Below, piece by piece: positions 42,665-51,391 of a stretch of DNA of 64,000 nucleotides (positions are counted from its first letter, which is position 1; every line of letters starts with the position of its first letter). A program made the position numbers and the translations under genes. The notes below the pieces were generated by a model that did no database searches, was not told where the DNA came from, and saw only the letters and a program-made list of their open reading frames with translations. Source of the stretch: RPQJ01 sp963778185 (lineage in GTDB: Bacteria; Pseudomonadota; Gammaproteobacteria; Steroidobacterales; Steroidobacteraceae); contig CAVZTF010000003.1 in the NCBI GenBank assembly GCA_963778185.1, positions 868,001 through 932,000 of the forward strand, written 5' to 3'.

Positions 42665-44968
42665 ATGCAACGCAAGTTCCTCGCGCCACGTCTCGTATGG
42701 ACGGTGGCTGGCTGCCTCCTTGGATGGTGCGCCGCGTTCGCCGCGGACTCCGGGCAGGCAACGCAGTCCGGCGCTGCGCCGGCGAGCCGGCCACGTGTCG
42801 GACTCGTCCTCGCAGGAGGCGGCGCCAAGGGCGGCGCGCATGTCGGCGTCCTGAAGGTGATGGAGGAACTGCACGTCCCGGTGGACTGCATCGCCGGCAC
42901 CAGCATGGGCGCGCTGATCGGCGCGGGCTACGCCTCGGGCATTCCCTCGGCGGAACTGGAGGAATTCCTGGTCGGCATCGACTGGAAGGCGGTGGTGGGC
43001 GGGGTCGGCCAGCGCGGCCTGCAGCCGATCGAGCAGAAACGCGCGGGCGTCACCTACAGCAACAACTTCGAGCTGGGCCTCAAGGACAAGCGCGTCGTGA
43101 TACCCGGCGGCGTCGTCAACACGTCCAGCATCGAGGACCTGCTCCGCACCTACGTCGCCAGGGCGCGCATGCAGCCGAGCTTCGACCGGCTGCCCATACC
43201 CTACCGGGCCGTCGCGACCGACATGATCACCGGCAAGATGGTCGTGCTCGGCAGCGGCGACCTGGCCACGGCGATGCGCGCCAGCATGGCCATCCCGGGC
43301 GCGTTCGCCCCGGTGATCACGGACGAGTACATCCTCGCGGACGGCGGCATGGTACGAAACATCCCCGTGGATATCGCCCGCGACCTGTGCGCGGACGTGG
43401 TGATCGTGGTGAACCTCGTCGAGCCCGACGTCAAGCGAGAGAATCTGCAGAGCGCCACGCAGCTCCTGAGCCGCAGCAACGGCGTGATGATCCAGGCCAA
43501 CGAGGCGCTGCAGCTGGCCACCCTCACCGACCGTGACGTGCTCATCGACGTGCACATGGGCGACATCACGACGTCCGACTTCGAGCGCGTGCCCGATACC
43601 ATACCGCTCGGCGAAGCGGCCGCCCGCGCCGCCGCGGGACGGCTGGCGGCCCTGTCAGTTCCAGCCGACCAGTACCAGGCGTGGCGCCGGAAGGTCACCA
43701 CGCCGCAGGGCATCGATACGCGACTGGCCGACGTGACCTACACGGGGCTGGAGCGGGTGAATCCGGAGTTCCTCGAGGAGCGCGCGCAGATCCACCCGGG
43801 CGACAAGGTCGACACGGCTGCGATCAGCCAGGAGGCACAGCGGATGTCGGCCCTGCAGGACTTCGAATCCGTCGAATACCGCCTGACCGGCGATCCGGGC
43901 CAACCGACGCTCGAGTGGCTGCCTCGCGAGAAGCGCTGGGGCCCGGACTACCTCAAGTTCGACCTCGGCATGTACGCCTCGGCAGGCGGCGACCTGGCGT
44001 TCCTGATCTACGCCAAGCACACGCGGACGTGGGTCAACGCCCTCGGCGCCGAGTGGCGCAACGAAGTGCAGCTGGGCTACGACAACCTGCTCAAGACCAG
44101 CTTCTACCAGCCGCTCGATGCCCGGCAGCGATACTTCATCGAGCCGCGCCTGCACCTGACGCAGACGAGGGAGGACGTGTTCTTCGATGGCGAGCGGCTT
44201 GCGACCTATCACTTCAACGATGTCGGCGGCGGGCTCGACACGGGTGTGAACATGGGCAGCCGCGCGCAGGCGCGGCTGGGCTACCTCTACACGCATCGCA
44301 CGATCGACCTGCATACCGGTTCCCGGCTGTTGCCGGAAGGCAGCGGCGACGACGCGGGACTCACCTTCGGCGCGACCTACGACAGCCGCGACACGCCATT
44401 CAACCCCACCAGCGGCATGGCAGCGGCCTTCGAATACACCTACGCGGACGACTCGATGGGTGGGGACCGCGACTGGGAGCGTGCGGAAATGGGCGTCGGC
44501 ATGGCGGTCCCGGTACGCAAGGACGTGGTGTGGCTGACGCTGGCCGGCGGCTCCGACATGGGCGACGACCTTCCCGCCGACCGCGTGTTCATGCTCGGTG
44601 GCCCGAGCAGCTTCCCCGGCTACGAGCTCGGCGAGCTGCGCGCCGGCTCGTACTGGACGGCGAGCGGCAGCTACCTCTGGAAGCTGACCGACATCATGTC
44701 GATCCGCGGCCAGGCGCTGTACGCGGGCGTCCGCCTGCAGGCAGGCCGTGCGTATGACCGCATCGACAATCGCTTCGTCGATCTCATCGACGACGAGGTC
44801 GACGACGGGGACGTCTACGGCGCATCGATCTACGTTGCCGGCCGCACCCAGGCCGGTCCGCTCACCGTGGGAATAGGCTCGACGAGCGCAGACTCGTGGA
44901 GCCTCTGGCTCGCGATCGGGCGGCCGATCGGGCATGGAACGATCCTGGAACGGGGCGTCTTTCGTTGA
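42665..44968 (+). CDS. patatin-like phospholipase with outer-membrane barrel (type Vd, PlpD-like)
   Basis: This 767-residue protein has a signal peptide (residues 1-27). A patatin domain (about 44-330) follows, with oxyanion hole GGGAKGGAHVG, nucleophile Ser80 in GTSMG and catalytic Asp226 in DGG. After a linker comes a POTRA-like unit (~340-410, VTYTGLERVNPEFLEERAQIHPGDKVD), then a BamA-type 16-strand barrel to the end. This is the layout of PlpD, where the lipase domain passes to the cell surface. The potassium-channel gene starts inside its stop codon. Confidence 0.93.
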   Translation: MQRKFLAPRLVWTVAGCLLGWCAAFAADSGQATQSGAAPASRPRVGLVLAGGGAKGGAHVGVLKVMEELHVPVDCIAGTSMGALIGAGYASGIPSAELEEFLVGIDWKAVVGGVGQRGLQPIEQKRAGVTYSNNFELGLKDKRVVIPGGVVNTSSIEDLLRTYVARARMQPSFDRLPIPYRAVATDMITGKMVVLGSGDLATAMRASMAIPGAFAPVITDEYILADGGMVRNIPVDIARDLCADVVIVVNLVEPDVKRENLQSATQLLSRSNGVMIQANEALQLATLTDRDVLIDVHMGDITTSDFERVPDTIPLGEAAARAAAGRLAALSVPADQYQAWRRKVTTPQGIDTRLADVTYTGLERVNPEFLEERAQIHPGDKVDTAAISQEAQRMSALQDFESVEYRLTGDPGQPTLEWLPREKRWGPDYLKFDLGMYASAGGDLAFLIYAKHTRTWVNALGAEWRNEVQLGYDNLLKTSFYQPLDARQRYFIEPRLHLTQTREDVFFDGERLATYHFNDVGGGLDTGVNMGSRAQARLGYLYTHRTIDLHTGSRLLPEGSGDDAGLTFGATYDSRDTPFNPTSGMAAAFEYTYADDSMGGDRDWERAEMGVGMAVPVRKDVVWLTLAGGSDMGDDLPADRVFMLGGPSSFPGYELGELRAGSYWTASGSYLWKLTDIMSIRGQALYAGVRLQAGRAYDRIDNRFVDLIDDEVDDGDVYGASIYVAGRTQAGPLTVGIGSTSADSWSLWLAIGRPIGHGTILERGVFR

Positions 44969-45651
44969 TGCGTGAGCGCGAACCGCGCCAGCGCGAGTGG
45001 CGCTTCCTCCAGCTGACGGTGTTCATGGCGGCATGGATGCTGCTGGCACCACTCGTGCGGGATCGCTGGCTCGTGAACGTGCTACTGCAGGCGTTCCTGC
45101 TGAACTCCGTGCTGGTGACGCTCTGGGCCAATCCCGAGTGGATCCGCGCCCGCAGCATCATGATCGGCCTGTGGCTGTTCTCGCTGGCGTGCTCGGCGTT
45201 CGCGCTCGCTCCCCTGCCCCCAGGCTGGCAGCAACTCGCGCGCAGCCTCGATGCGGCGTCCTTCCTGCCGCTGCTCGCCTTGCTCGCGGTGGGAATCCTG
45301 AGGTTCGTCTTTCGCAGCCGCCGTCTCACGGCCGACGGCATCGTCGCCACCGTCGCCGTCTACGTGCTCATCGCGTTGTCTTTCGCGCAGCTCTACACGC
45401 TGGTGATCGTCTGGGACCCGCAGAGTTTCAACCTGCCGGTGACTGCCGCAGAACGGTCGCCGCAGCTGCTACAGGTCGACCTGTTGTACTTCAGCCTCAT
45501 CACCCTGGCGACGGTCGGCTATGGCGACATCCTCCCGCTCAGCGATACCGCGCGCATGCTCGCCGCAATCGAGGCCATCGTCGGCCAGTTCTACGTCGCC
45601 GTGGTCGTCGCCGTGTTCGTCGGCATGTTCGCCGCGCAGCGCCGCGACTAA
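44968..45651 (+). CDS. potassium channel (Ion_trans_2 pore)
   Basis: This 227-residue membrane protein has four to six helices and the K+ selectivity filter TVGYGD at residues 182-187, between the pore helix LLYFSLITLA and the last helix AIVGQFYVAVVVAVFVGMF. No cyclic-nucleotide or RCK domain follows. The ATG shares one base with the stop of the patatin gene, so expression is coupled. It converges with the cytochrome gene 40 bases on. Confidence 0.88.
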   Translation: MREREPRQREWRFLQLTVFMAAWMLLAPLVRDRWLVNVLLQAFLLNSVLVTLWANPEWIRARSIMIGLWLFSLACSAFALAPLPPGWQQLARSLDAASFLPLLALLAVGILRFVFRSRRLTADGIVATVAVYVLIALSFAQLYTLVIVWDPQSFNLPVTAAERSPQLLQVDLLYFSLITLATVGYGDILPLSDTARMLAAIEAIVGQFYVAVVVAVFVGMFAAQRRD

Positions 45652-45691
45652 CGCGGCGCTGGAAGCGTTGGGCCCGCTTACCCGCCGGCCC

Positions 45692-46525
45692 TCACAGCGT
45701 GTGGTCGTCGTGGCACATCAGGCACTCCATGTGCCCCTGCTGGTTCCACTTGCGTGCCTTCTGCGCCGGGGTGTCCGGCCCGTGGCACTTGATGCAGTGC
45801 TGGATCTCCGGTGAGGGGTTCCAGACGGGCGCGACCCACTTGCCCTCGAAGAACTCGTTGAGTGCGGTCGTCACGATGTAGACGACCTCTCCGGCCACCT
45901 TGGCGCAGCGCTCGATCTTCGCCTGGTCGTGCAGGTCCTTGACGCCGGCGGCCAGCGACCACTTCGACACCGACGTATGGCAGAGCGGAGACATGGCCTT
46001 CACCTTGATCTGCTTCGGCAGCGGCGAGAGGTCGTCGAACCGCTCGGTCGGAAAGTCCTGCTCCGCGTACCACCAGAACAGGCGGTCCACGATCGCGTTG
46101 TTCTGCAGGTATTCATCACGTTTCTCGCCATACGTAACCATGTTGATGATCACGGATGCACCGGCGAGCGCCCCGCACAGGGTGCCGTGACCACCGAATC
46201 CCGCTGCCGCGTGGACCATGAGCATGTCCGGCATCGTCGTCCACGGGTGGCCGACCTTCTCCTTCAGCAGGCTCAGCAGCGAGAGGTAGCTGGCCGATCC
46301 GCAACCGCCCTTCTCCTTGTAGAACCGATAAGCCCGTCGCCCGGCCTCGAGCGGATCGAGCTTGACCCATTTCCAGGGCAACGGCGGCGCACCCTCCGGC
46401 GCAGCAGGTTCGGCGGCGAGGGCCGTCACCCCCCTGCCAATGGCCCCCCCCGCGATGAGTGCGGCCGACGCGGTCAATACGTTTCGGCGGGAAATCGGGC
46501 CGTCGTTCCTTTCATGGTTGCTCAT
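45692..46525 (-). CDS. split-Soret-type dihaem cytochrome c (C_GCAxxG_C_C family)
   Basis: This 277-residue protein has a twin-arginine signal (ISRRNVLTASAALIAGGAIG). The body shows the C_GCAxxG_C_C pattern: Cys75 in GGCGSAS, Cys117 in HGTLCGALAGA, Cys182 in PLCHTS and Cys207. At the C terminus are two haem c sites, CIKCH (244-248) and CLMCH (268-272). This combination is that of split-Soret cytochromes of sulfate reducers, which stack two haems and may hold an iron-sulfur centre. Tat export fits a cofactor inserted in the cytoplasm. The redox partner is unknown. ATG 46525 follows a GGAGG site. Confidence 0.85.
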   Translation of the reverse strand: MSNHERNDGPISRRNVLTASAALIAGGAIGRGVTALAAEPAAPEGAPPLPWKWVKLDPLEAGRRAYRFYKEKGGCGSASYLSLLSLLKEKVGHPWTTMPDMLMVHAAAGFGGHGTLCGALAGASVIINMVTYGEKRDEYLQNNAIVDRLFWWYAEQDFPTERFDDLSPLPKQIKVKAMSPLCHTSVSKWSLAAGVKDLHDQAKIERCAKVAGEVVYIVTTALNEFFEGKWVAPVWNPSPEIQHCIKCHGPDTPAQKARKWNQQGHMECLMCHDDHTL

Positions 46526-46646
46526 GACAACCTCCTCGCGTGGCCTGGCGATTGCAGTTCGGGGACAGACTGCACGCCGCCGCCCCCGCGCGAGCATCCG
46601 GTCATCTACTTATCGGGATTGCGCAGGCCGCGAGCCGGCGGCCGCG

Positions 46647-47750
46647 TCATGAAACCGAAGCGGGCGGCATCAGGTACAACGTCAGCGCGAAGGTCGCGTA
46701 GACCACGAGCAGCAGCACGCCCACGTACCACGTCGAGCGCCCGCCGTTGGTGACGAAGATCACGGCGAGCGTGCTGATCAGCACGGCGACCACGGCGCCC
46801 GGCCAGAACTGCAGGTCCATCGGCGTCGGCGCGATCAGCAGGCTGAGCAGCACGAGCACCGGCGCGACGAACAGCGCGATCTGCGAGGAGCTGCCGAGCG
46901 CGATGCCGACGCTCAGGTCGAGCCGGTTCTTCCGCGCCGCGGTGAACGCGGCCATCATTTCGGCGGCGGCGCCCACGATCGACACGATGATGAAGCCGAC
47001 GAAGGCGGGCGTCATCCCGAAGGCGGCCGCGGCGTACTGGACCGACTCGACGAAGACCTCGCTCACCAGGGCCACGCACACGGTCACCACGACCAGCAGC
47101 ACGACGGCGACACGGACCGGCCAGAGGTGCTCCTCTTCCGCCGGCTCCCCATGGGCCGCGCTCACGAACAATTCCTTGTGGGTGCGCAACGAGAACAGCA
47201 TGCCGAGCGCGTAGGCCGCCAGCAGCAGGATGGACAGGCCGATGCTGAGCTGCAACATGAAGTCCTCGCTGCCCGGGCGCTCGACTGCGCCGATCACCGA
47301 CGGTATCAGCAGAGCGATGGCCGCGAGGAACAGCATTCCCGACTGCAGGCGCGCCGTGACCCGGTTGTACTCCTGGGTGTGGTATCGAAGCCCGCCGAGC
47401 AGCAGGGCCACGCCAAGCATGAACAGAGAGTTGGTCATGATCGCGCCCGCGATCGAGGCCTTCACGAGGTCGAACATGCCGGCGCGCAGCGCCGTGAGGG
47501 CGATGACGAGCTCGGTCAGGTTTCCAAGCGTCGCGTTCAGGAGGCCGCCCACGGCGTCTCCGGTCTTCGCCGCGACGCTTTCCGTGGCCCGGCTCAACAA
47601 CGCCGCCAGCGGGACGATCGCGAACACCGACAGCAGGAAGAGCGCGATGTGAGCGTCTTCCGCCATGCGCTCCACGATGAAGACGGCCGGCACGGCGACC
47701 AGCAGCCACAGCATCCGGTTCTCGCGAAGTTCGCGCAGCAATGCGTTCAT
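46647..47750 (-). CDS. Ca2+/H+ antiporter (CaCA superfamily)
   Basis: This 367-residue exchanger has about eleven helices and the two inverted alpha repeats. GGLLNATLGNLTELVIALTALRAG is the first. FIIVSIVGAAAEMMAAFTAARKNRLDLSVGIALGSSSQIALFV is the second, with the Glu residues that bind the ion. An acidic loop (AAHGEPAEEEH) divides the halves. The length and motifs fit CAX/ChaA-type proteins, which export Ca2+ or Na+/K+ in exchange for H+. Its ATG overlaps the stop of the upstream hydrolase gene (ATGA). Confidence 0.9.
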   Translation of the reverse strand: MNALLRELRENRMLWLLVAVPAVFIVERMAEDAHIALFLLSVFAIVPLAALLSRATESVAAKTGDAVGGLLNATLGNLTELVIALTALRAGMFDLVKASIAGAIMTNSLFMLGVALLLGGLRYHTQEYNRVTARLQSGMLFLAAIALLIPSVIGAVERPGSEDFMLQLSIGLSILLLAAYALGMLFSLRTHKELFVSAAHGEPAEEEHLWPVRVAVVLLVVVTVCVALVSEVFVESVQYAAAAFGMTPAFVGFIIVSIVGAAAEMMAAFTAARKNRLDLSVGIALGSSSQIALFVAPVLVLLSLLIAPTPMDLQFWPGAVVAVLISTLAVIFVTNGGRSTWYVGVLLLVVYATFALTLYLMPPASVS

Positions 47751-48640
47751 GTTCTCGTTCCTCGGGCGTGACCGGCAATCAGGCCGGCCAGGTGCTCGAA
47801 CAGCTGAGGCGGGAAGTCGTGCCCGAACCCGTCGATCGCCACCAGCCGGCTGTTCGGGATCTTGATCGCGGTGTCCACCCCGCAGGCAAACGGTACCAGC
47901 GGGTCTGCCCGGCCGTGGATGACGAGGGTCGGGCAGGCGATGCGCCGCAGCTGCGGGGTGCGGTCGCCGCTCGCGATGATGGCGACCAGCTGTCGCAGGA
48001 CTCCCGCCGCGTGGTAGCCCCTCACCACGGACTGCCGGATGCGCTCGTAGAGCTCGTCCGGGAGCGTCGGATAGCCCGGACTGCCGATGATGGTGAACGT
48101 CCTGGCGAGGTGTCGCGTCACCGACTCCACGTCGGCTGGGTTTGGCGGGCGCCTCATCAATTGCCGCTGCACCCTTCGACTCGCCTGCGGCAGGTAGCGC
48201 GCGCCGGTCGAGGACATGATCGAGGTGAGCGTGAGCACCCGGTCCTGGTGCCACGCGGCGACGAGCTGCGCGATCATGCCGCCCATCGAGGCCCCCACCA
48301 CGTGCGCCTGCCGGATGCCGAGCGCGTCGAGCAGGCCGACACTGTCGCGCGCCATGTCGTCGAGGGTGTAGGGTGCGCGCGGCGCAAGTCCGAGCCGGGC
48401 CCGCATGATGGTCCGAACCAGGTGCGGCTTGCCGAGGTGATCCATCTTCTGCGACAGCCCGCAGTCGCGGTTGTCGAACCGCACGACACGAAACCCGCGT
48501 GCCACCAGCATCCGGCAGAAAGGCTCCGGCCAGCTCACGAGCTGCATGCCTAGCCCCATGATCAGCAGCACGACCGGGGCGCCCTCCTCGCCCAGCGATT
48601 CGTACTCCAGCGTGATCCCATTCGTGGTGATGCTCGCCAT
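47747..48640 (-). CDS. alpha/beta-hydrolase
   Basis: This 297-residue cytosolic hydrolase has nucleophile elbow GASMGG, oxyanion region LIMGLGMQLVSWP, acidic residue in IHGRADPLVPF and catalytic His in GFGHDFPP. Close relatives include 3-oxoadipate-enol-lactonase-like and pimeloyl-type esterases, so substrate cannot be set. Translation is coupled to the downstream antiporter gene by a 4-base overlap, an odd pairing with no obvious functional reason. Confidence 0.88.
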   Translation of the reverse strand: MASITTNGITLEYESLGEEGAPVVLLIMGLGMQLVSWPEPFCRMLVARGFRVVRFDNRDCGLSQKMDHLGKPHLVRTIMRARLGLAPRAPYTLDDMARDSVGLLDALGIRQAHVVGASMGGMIAQLVAAWHQDRVLTLTSIMSSTGARYLPQASRRVQRQLMRRPPNPADVESVTRHLARTFTIIGSPGYPTLPDELYERIRQSVVRGYHAAGVLRQLVAIIASGDRTPQLRRIACPTLVIHGRADPLVPFACGVDTAIKIPNSRLVAIDGFGHDFPPQLFEHLAGLIAGHARGTRT

Positions 48641-48738
48641 GCCGGCTTCCTGGACCCGATCCCCGTCATGGTCGCAGGGCGGGCCGCATTACTCCAGCCC
48701 GGGTGCGCTAGAGTTCGGACCCGAGCCCCGAGAGACCC

Positions 48739-50514
48739 ATGCCCGATCCCACCGCACCGGACCGACCCAAGAGCCGCTCGCTGAAGCCCCTGCGGGCGCT
48801 GCTGCCGTTCCTGCGGCCCTACCGCGGGACCCTCCTGCTCGCTCTCCTCGCGCTGCTGGTGGCGGCGGCAGCGATGCTCGCGCTGCCGATCGCGCTGCGC
48901 AACCTGATCGACGGGGGCATGGCCGCGCGCAGCCCCGAGACGATCAACCGCTACTTCCTGGCGTTCATGGCCGCGGCCGGCATGTTCGGGGTCTTCGCCG
49001 CGCTGCGCTTCTATCTGGTCACCTGGCTCGGCGAGCGCGTGGTCGCCGACCTGCGCGAGGCCGTGTACCGGCGCGTGATCCGCATGGACCCGGCCTTCTT
49101 CGAAGTGACGCGCATCGGTGAGGTGCTCTCGCGCCTGACCGCCGACACCACGCTGGTGCAGTCCATCGCAGGCGTGAACCTGTCCATCACGCTCCGCTCC
49201 GCCATCTCCATCGTCGGCAGCCTCGTCATGCTCGCGGTCACGAGCCTCAAGCTCACCGGGCTGATCCTGGTCCTGATACCGGTCATGATCGTGCCGATCA
49301 TCGTGCTCGGCCGGCGTGTGCGGAAGCTCTCGCGCACCTCGCAGGACCGCATCGCGGACACCAGCGGTCTCGCCGACGAGACCCTGAACGCGATCCAGAC
49401 CGTGCAGGCATTCACGCTCGAGGAAGCGAACAGCCGTCGCTTCGGCGCCGCGGTGGAGGACTCGTTCCAGGCGGCCGTTCGGCGCACGCGGGTGCGCTCC
49501 ACCCTCACCGCGCTTGCGACCATGCTCATCTTCGGCGCGATCACCTTCGTGCTGTGGGTCGGCGCCCACGCCGTCATCCGCGGCGAGATGACCGGCGGGC
49601 AGTTGAGCCAGTTCCTGCTGTACGCCGTGTACGTGGCCGTCGCGGCGGCATCGCTGAGCGAAATGTGGGGAGAGGTGCAGCGCGCCGCAGGCGCGATGGA
49701 GCGACTGGTCGAGTTGCAGAACGCGCAGCCGGTCATCGTCGCCCCAGCGGCGCCCGTGGCGCTGCCGACACCTGGGCGCGGCGAGATCCGCTTCGAGCGC
49801 GTCACCTTCATGTATCCGTCCCGGCCCGACACGAAAGCGCTCGACTCGTTCGACCTCGCGATTCGCCCCGGCGAGACCGTCGCCTTCGTGGGCCCATCGG
49901 GGGCGGGCAAGAGCACGAGCTTCCAGCTGTTGCTGCGCTTCTACGACCCCGCGTCGGGACGCATCCTGATCGACGGTGTGGACATCACGCGTGCGGACCC
50001 CGAGCAGGTGCGGCGGCGCATCGGGCTCGTGCCGCAGGACACCGTGCTGTTCGCGGCCAGCGCTCGAGAGAACATCCGCTATGGGCGGCCGGAGGCGAGT
50101 GACGCCGAAGTCGAGGCGGCCGCGCGCGCCGCCGCGGCGGACGAGTTCATCCGCGTCCTGCCGGAGGGCTACGAGACGTTTCTCGGCGAGCGAGGCGCGC
50201 GCCTGTCGGGCGGACAACGACAGCGCATCGCCATTGCGCGCGCGATCCTGCGCGATCCGCCGATCCTGCTGCTCGACGAGGCCACGAGTGCGCTCGACGC
50301 CGAGAGCGAGCGGCTGGTGCAGGAGGCGCTCGAGCGGCTGATGCGCGAGCGCACCACCATCGTCATCGCGCACCGGCTCGCCACCGTGCTCGAGGCGGAC
50401 CGCATCGTGGTCATGGACCACGGCCGCATCGTCGCGCAAGGCACCCACGCCGAACTGGTGCGCGGCAACGAGCTGTATGCGAGGCTCGCCGCGCTGCAGT
50501 TCGCGACGACTTGA
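48739..50514 (+). CDS. ABC exporter, fused membrane and ATPase domains (MsbA-like)
   Basis: This 591-residue half-transporter has six helices (about residues 20-310), then an ATPase domain. Walker A is GPSGAGKST, the signature is LSGGQRQRIAIARA and Walker B is ILLLDEATSALDAE. The H-loop is IVIAHRL. It would work as a homodimer exporting lipid or drug-like compounds; the substrate is unknown. It is divergent from the hydrolase gene and followed 10 bases later by an acetyltransferase. Confidence 0.93.
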   Translation: MPDPTAPDRPKSRSLKPLRALLPFLRPYRGTLLLALLALLVAAAAMLALPIALRNLIDGGMAARSPETINRYFLAFMAAAGMFGVFAALRFYLVTWLGERVVADLREAVYRRVIRMDPAFFEVTRIGEVLSRLTADTTLVQSIAGVNLSITLRSAISIVGSLVMLAVTSLKLTGLILVLIPVMIVPIIVLGRRVRKLSRTSQDRIADTSGLADETLNAIQTVQAFTLEEANSRRFGAAVEDSFQAAVRRTRVRSTLTALATMLIFGAITFVLWVGAHAVIRGEMTGGQLSQFLLYAVYVAVAAASLSEMWGEVQRAAGAMERLVELQNAQPVIVAPAAPVALPTPGRGEIRFERVTFMYPSRPDTKALDSFDLAIRPGETVAFVGPSGAGKSTSFQLLLRFYDPASGRILIDGVDITRADPEQVRRRIGLVPQDTVLFAASARENIRYGRPEASDAEVEAAARAAAADEFIRVLPEGYETFLGERGARLSGGQRQRIAIARAILRDPPILLLDEATSALDAESERLVQEALERLMRERTTIVIAHRLATVLEADRIVVMDHGRIVAQGTHAELVRGNELYARLAALQFATT

Positions 50515-50524
50515 GGGACGGGCG

Positions 50525-51229
50525 ATGACGACTCGCGTGAACGTGCTGGGCCTCGCCGTGGGGCCCGAATTGCCGGGCTGGACGCCACCACCGCGGCCGC
50601 CGCGCGCGGCGCTGGTCGGACGCTACTGCCGGGTCGAGCCGATCGATCCTGGGCGGCACGCCGCCGGGCTGTGGGCCGCGAATTCGCTCGACCGCGAGGG
50701 GCGCATGTGGACGTACCTGTTTTCCGGGCCATTCAGTTCGCTCGGCGAATACCGCTCGTGGCTCGAGGCGAAACAGCCGTCCGACGACCCGCTGTTCTTC
50801 GCCATCGTGGATGCGGCGACCGGGCTCGCCGTCGGCGTGGCCTCGTACCTGCGCATCGACCCGGCGAACGGTTCGATCGAGGTGGGACACCTGCAGTTCT
50901 CACCGCTGCTGCAACGGACCGCGGCCGCCACCGAGACGATGTACCTGATGATGAAGCAGGCGTTCGAACTCGGTTACCGGCGCTACGAGTGGAAGTGCGA
51001 CGCGCTGAACGCTGCCTCGCGCCGCGCGGCGGAGCGGCTCGGATTCAAGTTCGAGGGGGTCTTTCGCCAGGCGGTGGTCTACAAGGGGCGCAACCGCGAC
51101 ACGGCCTGGTATTCGATCATCGACTCGGAGTGGCCACGGCTCGAGGTCGCCTTCCGCCGCTGGCTGGATCCAGCCAATTTCGACGAGGCGGGTCGCCAGC
51201 GGGCCGCGCTGGCGACTTCACTCATCTAG
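50525..51229 (+). CDS. GNAT-family acetyltransferase (RimJ/RimL-like)
   Basis: This 234-residue N-acyltransferase of the RimJ/RimL branch has conserved regions VGRYCRVEPIDP, VGVASYLRIDPANGSIEVGHLQFSPLLQRTAAATETMYLMMKQAF and the CoA-binding end WKCDALNAASRRAAERLGFKFEGVFR. It could acetylate a protein N terminus or a small amine. ATG 50525 follows a GAGGGACGGG site and lies 10 bases after the ABC exporter, so the two likely share a transcript. Confidence 0.88.
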   Translation: MTTRVNVLGLAVGPELPGWTPPPRPPRAALVGRYCRVEPIDPGRHAAGLWAANSLDREGRMWTYLFSGPFSSLGEYRSWLEAKQPSDDPLFFAIVDAATGLAVGVASYLRIDPANGSIEVGHLQFSPLLQRTAAATETMYLMMKQAFELGYRRYEWKCDALNAASRRAAERLGFKFEGVFRQAVVYKGRNRDTAWYSIIDSEWPRLEVAFRRWLDPANFDEAGRQRAALATSLI

Positions 51230-51330
51230 ATAAACAGCCTGCGCGAGCGTGGTCGTGGCGTTGCCGCGGAAACGCAGAGAGCCAGCGTCCTCCAGATGGC
51301 ACGCACTTTCATTTCACGACTGATCTGATA

Positions 51331-51359
51331 TTGCTGATGCTCGTAATATTACATAGAAT
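51331..51359 (+). promoter_or_regulatory. candidate promoter for the PaaX-like gene
   Basis: TTGCTG and TAGAAT are spaced by exactly 17 bases in an AT-rich island. The spacer contains the perfect palindrome GTAATATTAC at 51343-51352, which would let a repressor block polymerase. The surrounding genome is about two-thirds GC, so this island stands out. Confidence 0.5.
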
Positions 51360-51372
51360 AACTTCCATAGGT

Positions 51373-51391
51373 TATACATGTAATATACATG
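51373..51391 (+). promoter_or_regulatory. direct repeat overlapping the PaaX-like start codon
   Basis: TATACATG occurs at 51373-51380 and again at 51384-51391, an 11-base step or one helical turn. The second copy contains the start codon. There is no ribosome site here, so the message may be leaderless or nearly so, and the repeats may serve as an operator. Confidence 0.45.
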
